A stretch of DNA of 64,000 nt, from NCBI GenBank assembly GCA_963807925.1, contig CAWEDP010000002.1, positions 2,914,001 to 2,978,000 of the forward strand. The letters run 5' to 3'. How positions within the stretch are numbered: the stretch's first letter is position 1; each line of letters starts with the position of its first letter. This document shows positions 43,901 to 53,100 of the stretch, one piece after another. The position numbers and the translations under genes were made by a program. The notes below the pieces were generated by a model that did no database searches, was not told the DNA's origin, and was given only the letters and a program-made list of their open reading frames with translations. The stretch comes from CAWEDP01 sp963807925 (lineage in GTDB: Bacteria; Acidobacteriota; Vicinamibacteria; Vicinamibacterales; CAVVIG01).

Positions 43901-45551
43901 CGCGCCTCTCATTCATCGCGATCTCGACGTCGCCGTCGTCGGTGCAGGGTTTGCCGGATCGCTGACGGCGCTGGCGCTCCGCCGCCGGGGCTTCCGCGTG
44001 GCGCTCGTCGAGCGCGCGCGGCATCCCCGGTTTGCGATCGGCGAGTCGTCCACACCGCTCGCCAACCTGCTCATCGAGGAGCTCGCCGACGCCTACGACC
44101 TGCCGTGCGTCCGCACGTTCGCCAAGTGGGGCACCTGGCAGCAGGATCATCCCGACGTGGCCGCGGGGCTGAAGCGCGGCTTCACGTTCTACTTTCACCA
44201 GCCGGGACGTCCCTTCGCCGACGACCGCACCCACCAGCGGCAACTGCTCGTCGCCGCGAGCCCGCACGACGGGATCGGCGACACGCACTGGTACCGTCCC
44301 GATTTCGACGCGTGGCTGGCACGCGAAGCCGAATCCGCGGGCGCTCTCTATCTCGACGAGACGCGCCTCGATGGGATGCACGACGACGAGTCGCGCGTGG
44401 TGCTGGACGGCGACCGGCGGGGACAGCCGGTGCATCTGGCGGCGACGTTCCTCATCGACGCCAGCGGCCCGCGCGGGTTTCTTCACCGCACGCTCGGACT
44501 CGCCGAAGCCCCGCTCCGATGGCTGCCGGCAATCGAGGGGCTGTACACGCACTTTGCGGGGGTGGCGCCCTGGGGCGTTCCGAGCCCGGACAACGAAACG
44601 CCGCCGTTTCCGGTCGACGCCGCGGCCGTCCACCACGTCTTCGACGGCGGCTGGATGTGGATTCTGCGATTCAACAACGGCATCACCAGCGCGGGGGCCG
44701 CGCTGACCGGGGCCGCTCGCGCCCGGCTCGGGCCGGACCAGGACGCGCTGACCGGATCCGGTAGTGTCCGGCTTCAGCCGGACCAGGACGCGCTGGAACG
44801 CGCATGGCGACATCTGCTGGCGACGCTGCCGTCGGTGCGCGATCAATTCGTCGGGGCGCGTCAGGTGCATCCGTTCGTGCATGCGCCGCGGTTGGCCTTT
44901 CGAAGCCGGCAGATGGTCGGCCCACGGTGGGCGATGCTCCCTTCGGCCGCGGGTGTCATCGATCCGCTGCTGTCCACGGGGTTTCCGCTCACGCTGCTGG
45001 GCATCGGCCGGCTGCTGGGCGTGCTCGAGCGGACGTCGGGCGGAGTCGAGCGCCGGGATGCGCTGCGCGCGTACGCGCAGGTGACGCAGGCCGAGCTGGA
45101 CGCGACCGAACGGCTCGTGGCTGCGCTCTATGCAGCCATGGACGATCCGCCGCTCTTCAAGCGCTTGACGCTGCTCTACTTCGCGGCGTCCAGCTATTCC
45201 GAGGCGGCGCGGCGTCTGGGCCGGCCGGAGCTCGCGCCCGGATTCCTGCTTCACGCGCACGAGCGATTCGGCATCGAACTGGGCGCGTGCTCGGAGGCCG
45301 CAATGACCCTGCGCGACGACGATGCGCGATCGGCGCTGTTCGAGCGGATCAACCGCGCCATCGAGCCGTTCGATGTCGCGGGACTGCTCGATCCCCAGCG
45401 CCGCGACTGGTACCCTGTGGTTGCGGACGATCTGGTCCGCGGAGCGCCGAAACTGCACGCGAGAAGCGCCGACGTGCATCGTCTGCTCGAACGGTGCGGA
45501 TTCGCGGCACCGGCTGCTCGAAGGTCCGCCCCCCGTAGTCCGCACTCGTAG
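43890..45551 (+). CDS. FAD-dependent oxidoreductase of the tryptophan-halogenase superfamily, carrying a REP in frame
   Basis: This 553-residue flavoprotein has the FAD-binding VVGAGFAGS (17-25), the halogenase-type IGESSTP (50-56), a Lys at ~95 in GLKRGFTFYF that aligns with the catalytic Lys of flavin halogenases, and GGWMWILRF near 250, a weakened form of their WxWxIP. It may be a halogenase or a hydroxylase/oxidase. A 45-bp direct duplication at 44732-44795 spans a REP element and adds 15 residues (including SVRLQPDQD) near 282-301. The stop TAG is the first part of a second REP. It overlaps the radical SAM gene by 11 bp. Confidence 0.78.
   Translation: MRPDAPLIHRDLDVAVVGAGFAGSLTALALRRRGFRVALVERARHPRFAIGESSTPLANLLIEELADAYDLPCVRTFAKWGTWQQDHPDVAAGLKRGFTFYFHQPGRPFADDRTHQRQLLVAASPHDGIGDTHWYRPDFDAWLAREAESAGALYLDETRLDGMHDDESRVVLDGDRRGQPVHLAATFLIDASGPRGFLHRTLGLAEAPLRWLPAIEGLYTHFAGVAPWGVPSPDNETPPFPVDAAAVHHVFDGGWMWILRFNNGITSAGAALTGAARARLGPDQDALTGSGSVRLQPDQDALERAWRHLLATLPSVRDQFVGARQVHPFVHAPRLAFRSRQMVGPRWAMLPSAAGVIDPLLSTGFPLTLLGIGRLLGVLERTSGGVERRDALRAYAQVTQAELDATERLVAALYAAMDDPPLFKRLTLLYFAASSYSEAARRLGRPELAPGFLLHAHERFGIELGACSEAAMTLRDDDARSALFERINRAIEPFDVAGLLDPQRRDWYPVVADDLVRGAPKLHARSADVHRLLERCGFAAPAARRSAPRSPHS
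44732..44795 (+). repeat. In-frame REP-like palindrome with 45-bp duplication inside the flavoprotein gene
   Basis: The 19-mer GCCGGACCAGGACGCGCTG occurs at 44732-44750 and 44777-44795. Between them lies GTAGTGTCCGGCTTCAGCCGGAC (44761-44783), sharing its last bases with the second copy. The 45-bp period keeps the reading frame. Confidence 0.85.
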
Positions 45552-45623
45552 TGTCCGGCTTCAGCGGGAGACGGAAACCCGTAGCGGGAGACGGAAACCC
45601 GTAGTGTCCGGCTTCAGCCGGAC
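45548..45623 (+). repeat. REP-like palindromes with a 20-bp tandem unit
   Basis: A partial REP begins at 45548, and its GTAG contains the flavoprotein stop TAG. A complete copy is at 45601-45623. Between them the 20-mer CGGGAGACGGAAACCCGTAG occurs twice (45565-45584, 45585-45604). A degenerate half follows near 45651. The rest of the 163-bp gap holds nothing recognisable. Confidence 0.8.
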
Positions 45624-45714
45624 CCCTACGTCCCCCTACGCCCCGGCTTCAGGCGCGCCGCACGGCGGGCCGGACCGAGGCGCTCGTCGGCGAATGCGCC
45701 CTGCCCGAGCCGGC

Positions 45715-45843
45715 TCAGCTCGCGTAGAGATAAAGATAGAGCCCGATCACGAGCAGCAGAACAGCGACAATCACCGTCCACGTGGCCCACTGCAGGCCGA
45801 ACGGCCGCGAGGGGGGCGGCGGAAACGAAGATGACTCTGCCAT
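45715..45843 (-). CDS. Small single-pass membrane protein (42 residues)
   Basis: This short ORF encodes 42 residues: a polar, Pro-rich start (MAESSSFPPPPSRPF), then one hydrophobic helix (TVIVAVLLLVIGLYLYLYAS) at the C terminus. The composition is typical of small single-span membrane proteins and unlikely by chance in such GC-rich DNA. A weak GGTG precedes the ATG. It is transcribed alone between the flavoprotein and the cupin gene. Upstream (45844-46080) nothing else could be supported. Function unknown. Confidence 0.55.
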   Translation of the reverse strand: MAESSSFPPPPSRPFGLQWATWTVIVAVLLLVIGLYLYLYAS

Positions 45844-46080
45844 GACAACACCATCGTAGATCGCAAGGGCCTTTGCCGGTTCGAGATCTCGGTCCGGATC
45901 CTGAAGCTCCGGAGCGTCACGCGGCTACCGGCGCTCCCGCGCGTCAAAGCCCTCATCCGAGCCTCGCTCGAGGCTCGGCCGGCGCGGCTCAGTCGCACGC
46001 CCTGTCTCCGACGGAACGACTGGTGCACTTGCCTTCAGCATTCGGGCCCGAAACTCGCCAGGGCCACACGGAGGTCAGCA

Positions 46081-46482
46081 ATGGCAGAAGCGCTCCAGCA
46101 GACTCAGCGGCGGCGGCCGCATCCACATCCGATGGCGGCGGCTTTCCTCGAGCTCGATCTCGCCCGAGAACTGGCTCAACTGCACGCGGAGCCAGAGTGG
46201 CAAAGCGGCCGAAACGCCAAGACGCTGGTCAAGTACGACGACCTGCGGGTGGTGCTGACGGCGCTCAAGGCGGACACCCGCATTCCAAGCCATCAGACAG
46301 AGGGCCGATTGGCCATCCATGTGATCAGCGGGCACGTTCAGATGCACGCGTCGGGTCGCACGCTCGATCTTCCGGCCGGCAGCCTGGTGGCATTGGATCG
46401 CGGGACCGTACATGAGATCGACGCGCTCGACGAGAGCGCGCTTCTCCAGACGATTGCGTGGCCGGGGCCGCGCCGAGTCTGA
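46081..46482 (+). CDS. Small cupin domain protein
   Basis: This 133-residue single-cupin protein has an N-terminal His/Pro stretch (RRPHPHPMAA). The beta-barrel core reads KYDDLRVVLTALKADTRIPSHQTEGRLAIHVISG, with His likely in the first metal motif (IPSHQ). The second motif SLVALDRGTVHEID carries one His. The usual HxH pair is weakened, so metal binding is uncertain. Such proteins are often small dioxygenase-like enzymes or sugar-binding regulators. ATG 46081 has GGAGG 7 nt upstream. It is followed by the DUF2784 gene on the same strand (84-bp gap). Confidence 0.82.
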   Translation: MAEALQQTQRRRPHPHPMAAAFLELDLARELAQLHAEPEWQSGRNAKTLVKYDDLRVVLTALKADTRIPSHQTEGRLAIHVISGHVQMHASGRTLDLPAGSLVALDRGTVHEIDALDESALLQTIAWPGPRRV

Positions 46483-46566
46483 CCGGCGACCGGTCCGATC
46501 GCGAAACAGGCGACGCGCGGCGCTGGAAGCGGCATGATCCGGTACCCAGGGTAGCGCCGAAGTTCC

Positions 46567-46950
46567 ATGACCGCCTTTCACCTTCCGTGGATCCGGGTCG
46601 CAATCGACATCGTGATTGCGGCGCATGCGGCGTTCGTCGTCTTTGTCGTAGCGGGCGGCCTGCTCGTCCTGCGGTGGCGCCGCCTGCTCTGGCTGCACGT
46701 GCCCGCGGCCGTATGGGGTATTGCGATCGAGTTCACCGGGTGGATCTGTCCCCTCACGCCGCTCGAAAACTCGCTCCGGGAGCGCGGCGGCATGGCATCC
46801 TACCGCGGAGACTTCATCCAGCACGACGTGCTGGCGCTGCTCTACCCGGTCCATCTGACCCGCAGCGGTCAACTGCTGCTCGGGTGCGCGGCGCTCGCAG
46901 TCAATACGCTGGTGTATCGCCACCTGCTGCGCAGACGGGCGGTTCGATAG
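46567..46950 (+). CDS. DUF2784 family membrane protein
   Basis: This 127-residue protein has three to four membrane helices. The family signature is clear in the second half of the first domain: HVPAAVWGIAIEFTGWICPLTPLENSLR. The function of DUF2784 is unknown. ATG 46567 gives the standard length. No Shine-Dalgarno site is seen. The basic C-terminal tail (HLLRRRAVR) suggests it faces the cytoplasm. Confidence 0.88.
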   Translation: MTAFHLPWIRVAIDIVIAAHAAFVVFVVAGGLLVLRWRRLLWLHVPAAVWGIAIEFTGWICPLTPLENSLRERGGMASYRGDFIQHDVLALLYPVHLTRSGQLLLGCAALAVNTLVYRHLLRRRAVR

Positions 46951-46998
46951 ATCGTCACCTTTCGCCGGTTCTCCTGGCTATCGTGAGGGACACGCCTT

Positions 46999-47250
46999 AT
47001 GGACCCGATTGTTATTCGCAAGCGCGACCCGGATGCTCACAAGGGTGCGATAGAGGGCGATCGGATCGACGACGAGCAACACGGCAATCGCAATGCCCCG
47101 GCGCTCGATGAGGACGGCCGTCCGCGGGCGACGACGGCCATCGCCGAGGAGCGCGTCGGTGCGAACCTCGACGACAGCGAGGTGGCCAACGCCGATGAAT
47201 CTGGTCGGACCTCCGACGTGCCGCGGGACGAGCTAGAGCCGCTCGAGTAG
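46999..47250 (+). CDS. Small acidic conserved hypothetical protein
   Basis: This 83-residue, highly charged protein lacks membrane or signal segments. The part DEDGRPRATTAIAEERVGANLDDSE resembles a small conserved hypothetical group in which a short stretch of this type recurs. GAGGGAC lies 7 nt before ATG 46999. Composition (many Asp, Glu and Arg; few aromatics) suggests an unstructured or DNA/RNA-associated small protein; no function can be given. Confidence 0.55.
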   Translation: MDPIVIRKRDPDAHKGAIEGDRIDDEQHGNRNAPALDEDGRPRATTAIAEERVGANLDDSEVANADESGRTSDVPRDELEPLE

Positions 47251-47346
47251 CCGTTCCGGCACGAGCTTCGGCCGTGCTCAACCAACGCCGAAGAGCGTGA
47301 GAGCTCCCACGCCGGCGGCGAGCATGGACAAGTGCGCAGACTCTTG

Positions 47347-47427
47347 GTCCGGCTGAAGCCGGACACTACCGGGGTCAGGACTGAAGCCGGACACTACCGG
47401 GGTCAGGACTGAAGCCGGACACTACCG
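47347..47427 (-). repeat. Three tandem REP-like palindromes downstream of the RnfD-like gene
   Basis: A full copy (GTCCGGCTGAAGCCGGACACTAC) is at 47347-47369. Two further half-palindromes end at 47397 and 47425 in a 28-bp tandem unit (GGGGTCAGGACTGAAGCCGGACACTACC). Shorter remnants continue to the stop codon of the RnfD-like gene at 47446. The 195-bp gap holds nothing else. Confidence 0.82.
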
Positions 47428-47445
47428 GGGTCAGGACTACCGGCG

Positions 47446-48279
47446 TCAGGACACTCGACAAGAGTCCACGTACATCTCGACCAGGAGCGCCGCCGGACCG
47501 ACCAGAAACAGCGCGTAGAACGGCGCGTAGACGACCTCGTTCAGCCGCAGCAGCATCTCGACGAAAGCGACGAGGAACACCACGAGCGACTGCGCCCATT
47601 TCGCGCGCACCGTGGTCCTCGGATCGGTCACCATGAAGAAGATGAACAGCTGATACATCGGCCCGGTAATCGGGGCGAGCTCGGCCAGCCAGGGCCGCCC
47701 CGTGATCGCGCTGCGGACGAACGAGAAGAAGACGAACGACAGCACGTAGGTGGCGCTGATGTTCAGCCGCCCGACGCGCCAGACGATGAACGACCCGAGA
47801 ATCCAGATGACGACCATCGGCCAGATGTTGTTGCCCCACTGGATGCTGAGGACCGAGACGGTCGCCGGCGCCAGAAAGAGCACCACGCTCATGCCGAGAT
47901 TCGACGGGTTCCAGAGGTGGCGCCCGTGCAGCCGCAGCACGTACTTGGAGACGATCGAGATCACGCTCGCCAGCGCGTACGGCCACAGAAACGGCGACCG
48001 CGTCAGGATGCCGACGCTGATCCCGGTGATGTACGCGCTCGCCGGATTCGGCCAGCGGCGATACGTCAGCCGCGACATGAGCGCCTCGGCGGCGATGGCG
48101 GCGGCGATGGCCAGACCGGTCCGCGTGTAGCTCTCCAGGATCCCGAACGACAGGTGCGCCGTGACGAGGATGCACGTAATCAGGATCGGCGGCAGGAGCC
48201 GGTTCTCGAGCGAGAAGGCCACCCGGCGGCGGGGCGTCACCGCATCGCTCGAGGCGAGCGTCGCGCCACCCAGACTCAT
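47446..48279 (-). CDS. RnfD-like membrane protein, last gene of the CRTAC1/TPR operon
   Basis: This 277-residue protein has about eight membrane helices. RnfD/NqrB-like features are RRWPNPASAYITGISVGIL, HLWNPSNLGMSVVLFL, LNISATYVLSFV (the region holding the covalent FMN Thr in RnfD) and FIFFMVTDPRTT. RnfD proteins bind flavin and conduct electrons with ion movement, normally with five partners. None of RnfA, B, C, E or G is here, so this is an orphan. ATG 48279 overlaps the upstream CRTAC1 stop (ATGA). It may move electrons to or from the secreted proteins encoded by the operon (inference). Confidence 0.82.
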   Translation of the reverse strand: MSLGGATLASSDAVTPRRRVAFSLENRLLPPILITCILVTAHLSFGILESYTRTGLAIAAAIAAEALMSRLTYRRWPNPASAYITGISVGILTRSPFLWPYALASVISIVSKYVLRLHGRHLWNPSNLGMSVVLFLAPATVSVLSIQWGNNIWPMVVIWILGSFIVWRVGRLNISATYVLSFVFFSFVRSAITGRPWLAELAPITGPMYQLFIFFMVTDPRTTVRAKWAQSLVVFLVAFVEMLLRLNEVVYAPFYALFLVGPAALLVEMYVDSCRVS

Positions 48280-50111
48280 TGCGGCTCCCTGACGCGATGC
48301 AGCCGGTCGATGGCCGGGCGCTCGATCGCCTCGCGCCCGCCCGACGGCCACCGGATCTCCACGCGATCGACGGCGGTGGCGGTGCCGAGGCCGTAGTGCA
48401 GCCGCCGCTGGTTCTGCGCGCTGAAGCCGCTGCCGCCGCTGACCTCCTGCACCTGCCGCCGACCGCTCCACGACACCTCGACGCGGGCGCCGATGGCGCT
48501 GCGGTTGCTGGCGGTTCCTTCGAGCTCGAAATCGATCCAATGCCGCCCCGGCTGCACCTCGTTCCGGTACATCAGGAGCGGTCCGCGCTGGTTCGCCACG
48601 AGCACGTCGAGCACGCCCCGGTTCCACAGATCGGCCAGCGCGACGGAGCGGCCGTCGTAGACATCGGTGGCGCCGACCGCCTGCGCGGCGTCGCTGAAGC
48701 GGCCGGCGCCGTCGTTGATCCACACGCGCTTGCGCTGGTACCCGGACAGGCTGCGGCCCTTCATCGCCGGCCAGTTCTGCGCGTCGCCGATGATCGCGCT
48801 GTGACCGACGGCGATTTGCGCGAAGTCATACCAATAGCTCGAGCGCTCGCCGGCCGACACGTAGCCGTTCACCAGATACAGATCGAGCGCGCCATCGTTG
48901 TTCAGGTCGCCGAACTGCGCGCCCCAGCTCCAGCCGCCGAGATCGACGCCGAGGCTCGACGCCAGGTCCTCGAACTCGACGACCGTCGACGCGTCCGCCG
49001 CGGCCTTCCCGCCCCCGGGGCCCGGCGCGGCCGTCTTCGGCACCCAGAGATCGTTGGCCTGCACCAGCACTCCGGGCTCGGAGATGTTCGTCTTGTAGAT
49101 GGCGAGCCGCCCGTCGTTGAACACGTCGCCGAAGGCGGCGCTCATGCCGCTCTTCGGAGTCCGGCCGACGTTGGTTTCGGCACTGACGTCCACGAACCGT
49201 CGGCCGCCGCGGTTCGCGTAGATCTGCGAGACGCCGTAGTCGTTCGCCAGAAACAGATCCGGGTAGCCGGTGCCGAACAGGTCCGCCGCCCCCACGGCGA
49301 GCGTCCAGCGGCGGGAGTCGATTCCGAGCGACGCCGACACCTCGCGAAACGTGCCGTCGTGCTCGTTGTGGAACAGGTACTTCCGCCCGCCGTTGTTCGC
49401 GTACTCGAAGCTCTCCGGCATGATGCGCGTCGTCTTGAGGTGCCAGAGATCGACGTCCTCGGGCCAGTAGCCGGCCACGAACAGATCGAGCCAGCCGTCA
49501 CGGTCGTAGTCGAGCCACACCGCGCTGTTCGCGTTCACCCACGACGGCAGGCCCGCGCGATCGGACACGCGCGTGAACGCCCTCCCCTGATCGTTGTGAA
49601 ACAGCTCGGGACGGCCGTACTTGTAGACGAACAGATCTTCGTACCCGTCGTTGTCGAAGTCTCCCCAGATCGCCCCCATCGACACGCCGGTGCCGATGCG
49701 GTTGACCGCCGCGAGGCCGACGTCGGGGGCGACGTCCCTGAACGTGCCGTCGCCCTGGTTCCGGTAGAGACGATTGAGGCTGCCCTCCGCGCTGTTGGTG
49801 AGATAGAAATCCTGCCAGCCGTCGCGATCGAAGTCGGCGACCGCCACCGAGGCGCCGGTCGACGCAATCTGCGGCATGATGTGATCCAGCCTGGCGTCGA
49901 AGATGGGCGCCGCGTGCGTGAAGGTCACGCCGCTCGCGCGGGCAACCTCGTCCAGGCGGAAGCCGTATCTCACCAGCGCCTCCGCCACGCTGCCGCGGGC
50001 GGTCGCGCTCCGGGCGCTCAGGCGATCCAGCAGCTTGACGGCCGCAAGCGCCGCCACGAAGACGACCGCCCACACGGCCCAGAGAACGCGCCGCCGACGC
50101 CCTTCGCTCAT
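48276..50111 (-). CDS. Membrane-anchored CRTAC1 family protein (FG-GAP repeats, ASPIC/UnbV)
   Basis: This 611-residue protein begins with an uncleaved membrane anchor (RVLWAVWAVVFVAALAAVKLL, 8-28) and faces the periplasm. Calcium-binding FG-GAP/VCBS repeats are seen as DFDRDGWQDFYLTNS, DFDNDGYEDLFVYKYG, DYDRDGWLDLFVAGY, a weakened DLFGTGYPDLFLAND, DLNNDGALDLYLVNG and DLWNRGVLDVLVAN, making a beta-propeller. The C-terminal ASPIC/UnbV domain shows LHYGLGTATAVDRVEIRWPSG. The role is unknown. It is coupled to the 1149-residue protein upstream and the RnfD-like protein downstream by ATGA overlaps. Confidence 0.85.
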   Translation of the reverse strand: MSEGRRRRVLWAVWAVVFVAALAAVKLLDRLSARSATARGSVAEALVRYGFRLDEVARASGVTFTHAAPIFDARLDHIMPQIASTGASVAVADFDRDGWQDFYLTNSAEGSLNRLYRNQGDGTFRDVAPDVGLAAVNRIGTGVSMGAIWGDFDNDGYEDLFVYKYGRPELFHNDQGRAFTRVSDRAGLPSWVNANSAVWLDYDRDGWLDLFVAGYWPEDVDLWHLKTTRIMPESFEYANNGGRKYLFHNEHDGTFREVSASLGIDSRRWTLAVGAADLFGTGYPDLFLANDYGVSQIYANRGGRRFVDVSAETNVGRTPKSGMSAAFGDVFNDGRLAIYKTNISEPGVLVQANDLWVPKTAAPGPGGGKAAADASTVVEFEDLASSLGVDLGGWSWGAQFGDLNNDGALDLYLVNGYVSAGERSSYWYDFAQIAVGHSAIIGDAQNWPAMKGRSLSGYQRKRVWINDGAGRFSDAAQAVGATDVYDGRSVALADLWNRGVLDVLVANQRGPLLMYRNEVQPGRHWIDFELEGTASNRSAIGARVEVSWSGRRQVQEVSGGSGFSAQNQRRLHYGLGTATAVDRVEIRWPSGGREAIERPAIDRLHRVREPQ

Positions 50112-53100
50112 CTCAATCCGTTCACGAACGCGCGCGGCGACACGAACCGCGTGTGAAACGTCTGCCAGTCCGACGCGTGGCGCTGGTAGACGGGATCCTG
50201 CTCAAGCTCAACCGATGGCGACCGATCGTAGTCGGTGCGCGCGTGCGTCGGCAGCGGCCCGACGGTCTTCGAAAACGTCGTGTTGTAGTCGCCGTCTTTC
50301 TCCCATCCGTCGCCGACCAGCACGAAATCGCGCGTCCAGCCCGGCGGACACGGCGCCGGCGCCGGAAACGCGAGCCGCAGCTCGTCTCCCGCGTTCATGA
50401 TCACGTACCGATCGTCAACCTCCGCCAGGAGCTCGCGCACGTCGCCGAACCGCGTGTAGTAGCCGACCAGGTCGCGCCAGCGCTCCGTCACGTTGGCCAA
50501 CTGCCCGTACAACGGGATCTCCGGCTTGCGCCGATCCGCGCGATCCGTCCTCGAAAATCCGCGATACCGCAGCTCCGCGGTCCCCGGGTGGATCCGGTCC
50601 GAGGCGGTGCGGACGTCGGACGCGTCGGGCGCGACGGCCAGCCAGTCCCAGTACACCTCGAGATTGGTCCGGAGCCGGATCCGCCGCGCCCGCGTCACCC
50701 CCGCGGCCGGCACCTGGCTCAGATCCACCAGCATCGTCTTGTTCTTGCCCGCAGGGAACCCGAGATCCGGCGCGACAACCGTCCAGCGGCCCGACCCGTC
50801 CTGCGCCTCGAGCGACACCCCGTGGGGACGCACGCGATCGCCCTGCGCAATCGCGACATTGATGCTGCTGTCGGTCGGATAGATCCATCCCGCCGCCACG
50901 AGCCACAGGCGTTCGGCGCTCGAGAGCTCGCGGCCGAGATCGATCTCCACGAAGTGTTCCTGCGCAATGCCCTGGTAGTCGCCGAGGGCAAAGGTCGACA
51001 GGTATCGACCGTCCAGCCGATCGACCGTGTCGGTGACGTCCCGCCCTGCCTCGTCCCAGGCGCGTGCGATGGGCGTCGGCCGCCGGACCACGTGCACGGC
51101 CAGCGCCGGCGCGGGTTTCGCAAACCGCTCGTCCACGTAAACCTCGGTATCCGGCGGATGATCGACCGTCATGAGCGACACGTGATCGATGAAATGCGTC
51201 TCCCAGAGCTCACCGGTGATGCGCACGTCGTACGCGCCGTTTCTCGCCTTGAGCTGGTCGCCGCGAATCTTCACCCAGTCCCCGGTCTGGGACACGCCGG
51301 CGGTGTCCTGGGCGTTGATGCGGAGTCCGAGTGGCGATCGCCACAGGAAGTCGGTCACGAACCGCATGCCGGTCCCGTCGTCTGCGAAGACCCAGGGACA
51401 CGACCCCTTGAGGCGCTGCTCGGTGAGAATCGTCTCGTCGGCCCGGCGATCGAAGTCGGCCTGCATGATCCCGTTCGGCCAGACGATCCGGGTGACCTCG
51501 ACCGCGGTACGGGTGCCGAGCCCGAAGTGGACGACCGGGTCGGTGACGATCTGCCGCTCGGTGAGGAGGCCGGATCGGATCTCGACGTCGCCGCCAATCC
51601 CGAACGAATTGATCCGCTGATCCCCGGCCGTCGGCTGCGCGCGCGGACGCACCACCTGCCAGTGATAGCCGGCCGTGCTGCGCGCGATCAGGCGGACCGG
51701 CTCGCCTTGCGCGATGCCCGCCAGATCCAGCAACCCGTCGCCGTTCAGGTCGGCCACGGCGGTCACCTCGCCGTCCACGGCGGCGCCGAGCGGCTGAAAC
51801 GCGCCGTTCGCGCCGCCGAGCCAGACGCGCGACGACCCGGCCGCCGACGCTATCAGATCGAGCGCGCCGTTGTTGTCGAGATCCGCGAGCAGCAGGCGCG
51901 AGGTTCCCGATGACAGGCGCTGCGGGCCATCGGTCCAGGCGGCGAGCACCTGCTGCTGCCATCCGGAATCGGTATCCGAGAAGCGACGAATGGATCGGTC
52001 GGCGCCGAGCACGACGAGGTCGAGCACGCCGTCGCCGTTCACGTCGCCGATCGCAATGGCCGCGCCCGCGCCGGTCCCGGCGGGCACCGACATCGGCGTG
52101 AACCGGCCCGCCTGCCGGTTCTCGAACACGTGCAGGCCGCCCGCCTCGTCGAGCAGGGCGGCGTCGGCGTCGCCATCGCCATCGAGGTCGCCCCACGCGA
52201 ATCCCCGAAGGCCGACCACGCCGGCGAACGGCTGCACGCGCGACCAGGTGCCGTCGCCGTTGTTGCGCAGGACGAGCGGTGCGGCGCCGTTGACGCCGAC
52301 AATCAGATCGAGATCGCCGTCCATCTCGACATCGGCGGCCCACACGCCCGACGCGTCGCCGTCGAACAGCAACGGCGCCGAACGGTCGGGGAAGGCGTCG
52401 CCGTCGGACTGCGGAACCAGGCGCACGCCGCCGCTTCCGGCGAGCGCGAGATCGATCCGGAAGTCGCGGTTGGCGTCGAGCGCGGCCACAGCCGCCGGGG
52501 ATCGCGCGGGAGCGCCGGGAAACGTCACGGTCGCCGGCGTCTCGCCGAGCCGGCGCAGCTCGCGCGATTCGACGGCGAACACGGCCGGCCGACCTGTTCC
52601 CGTCAACGAGGTCGCGACCACCGCCTGGACCGGCCTGGAGGCGTCAGCCGGCAGGCGCTCGGTCGCGTAGGTCAGCGAGCGGTCGGGAGGCGACGGCGTG
52701 GCGCTCGGCGAGGGCAGCTTCAGGAACCGGTCGAAGGGCTCCGCGATCAACTCGGTGGCCGGCTTGATCTCGGCGAGGTTTTCGCGAAACACGGGCACGC
52801 GGACGAGCAGGTTGCGCATGAACGCGGAGGCGCGCACGGCGTCGGCGAAATTCGCGGTCGCGGCCGCCGACCGCAGCGCCTCGAACTGTTCGCCGACCGG
52901 CGGCGGCCACGCCGAGGCGTGGGCCGCCAGCGCACGTACCGACTCGTCGAGGCGCGCGCGATCGGCGCGCTTGGCGGACAGCCGCGCCCGTTCCAGGAGG
53001 ACGGCGAGATTGTCGGGGCGCAGTCGCTGCAAGTCGGCGAGGAGCCGATCCGCTTGGTCGTTCGCGCCCGGTCCGCCGGCGTTCTCGACTTCGAGCGCCA

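Noticed and set aside
45870..45910. tRNA-like GGTTCGAGATCTC
   Set aside because: No cloverleaf arms or anticodon stem could be built around it; no tRNA was seen anywhere.
45873..46415. 180-residue plus-strand frame before and across the cupin gene
   Set aside because: It overlaps the cupin in another frame, with Arg/Pro/Ser-rich composition and no Shine-Dalgarno site.
47347..47427. Possible CRISPR array
   Set aside because: The tandem units are 28 bp with no variable spacers and contain the REP palindrome; no cas genes are present.
47446..48279. Complete Rnf complex
   Set aside because: No other Rnf subunits are in the window; the neighbours are CRTAC1 and TPR genes.
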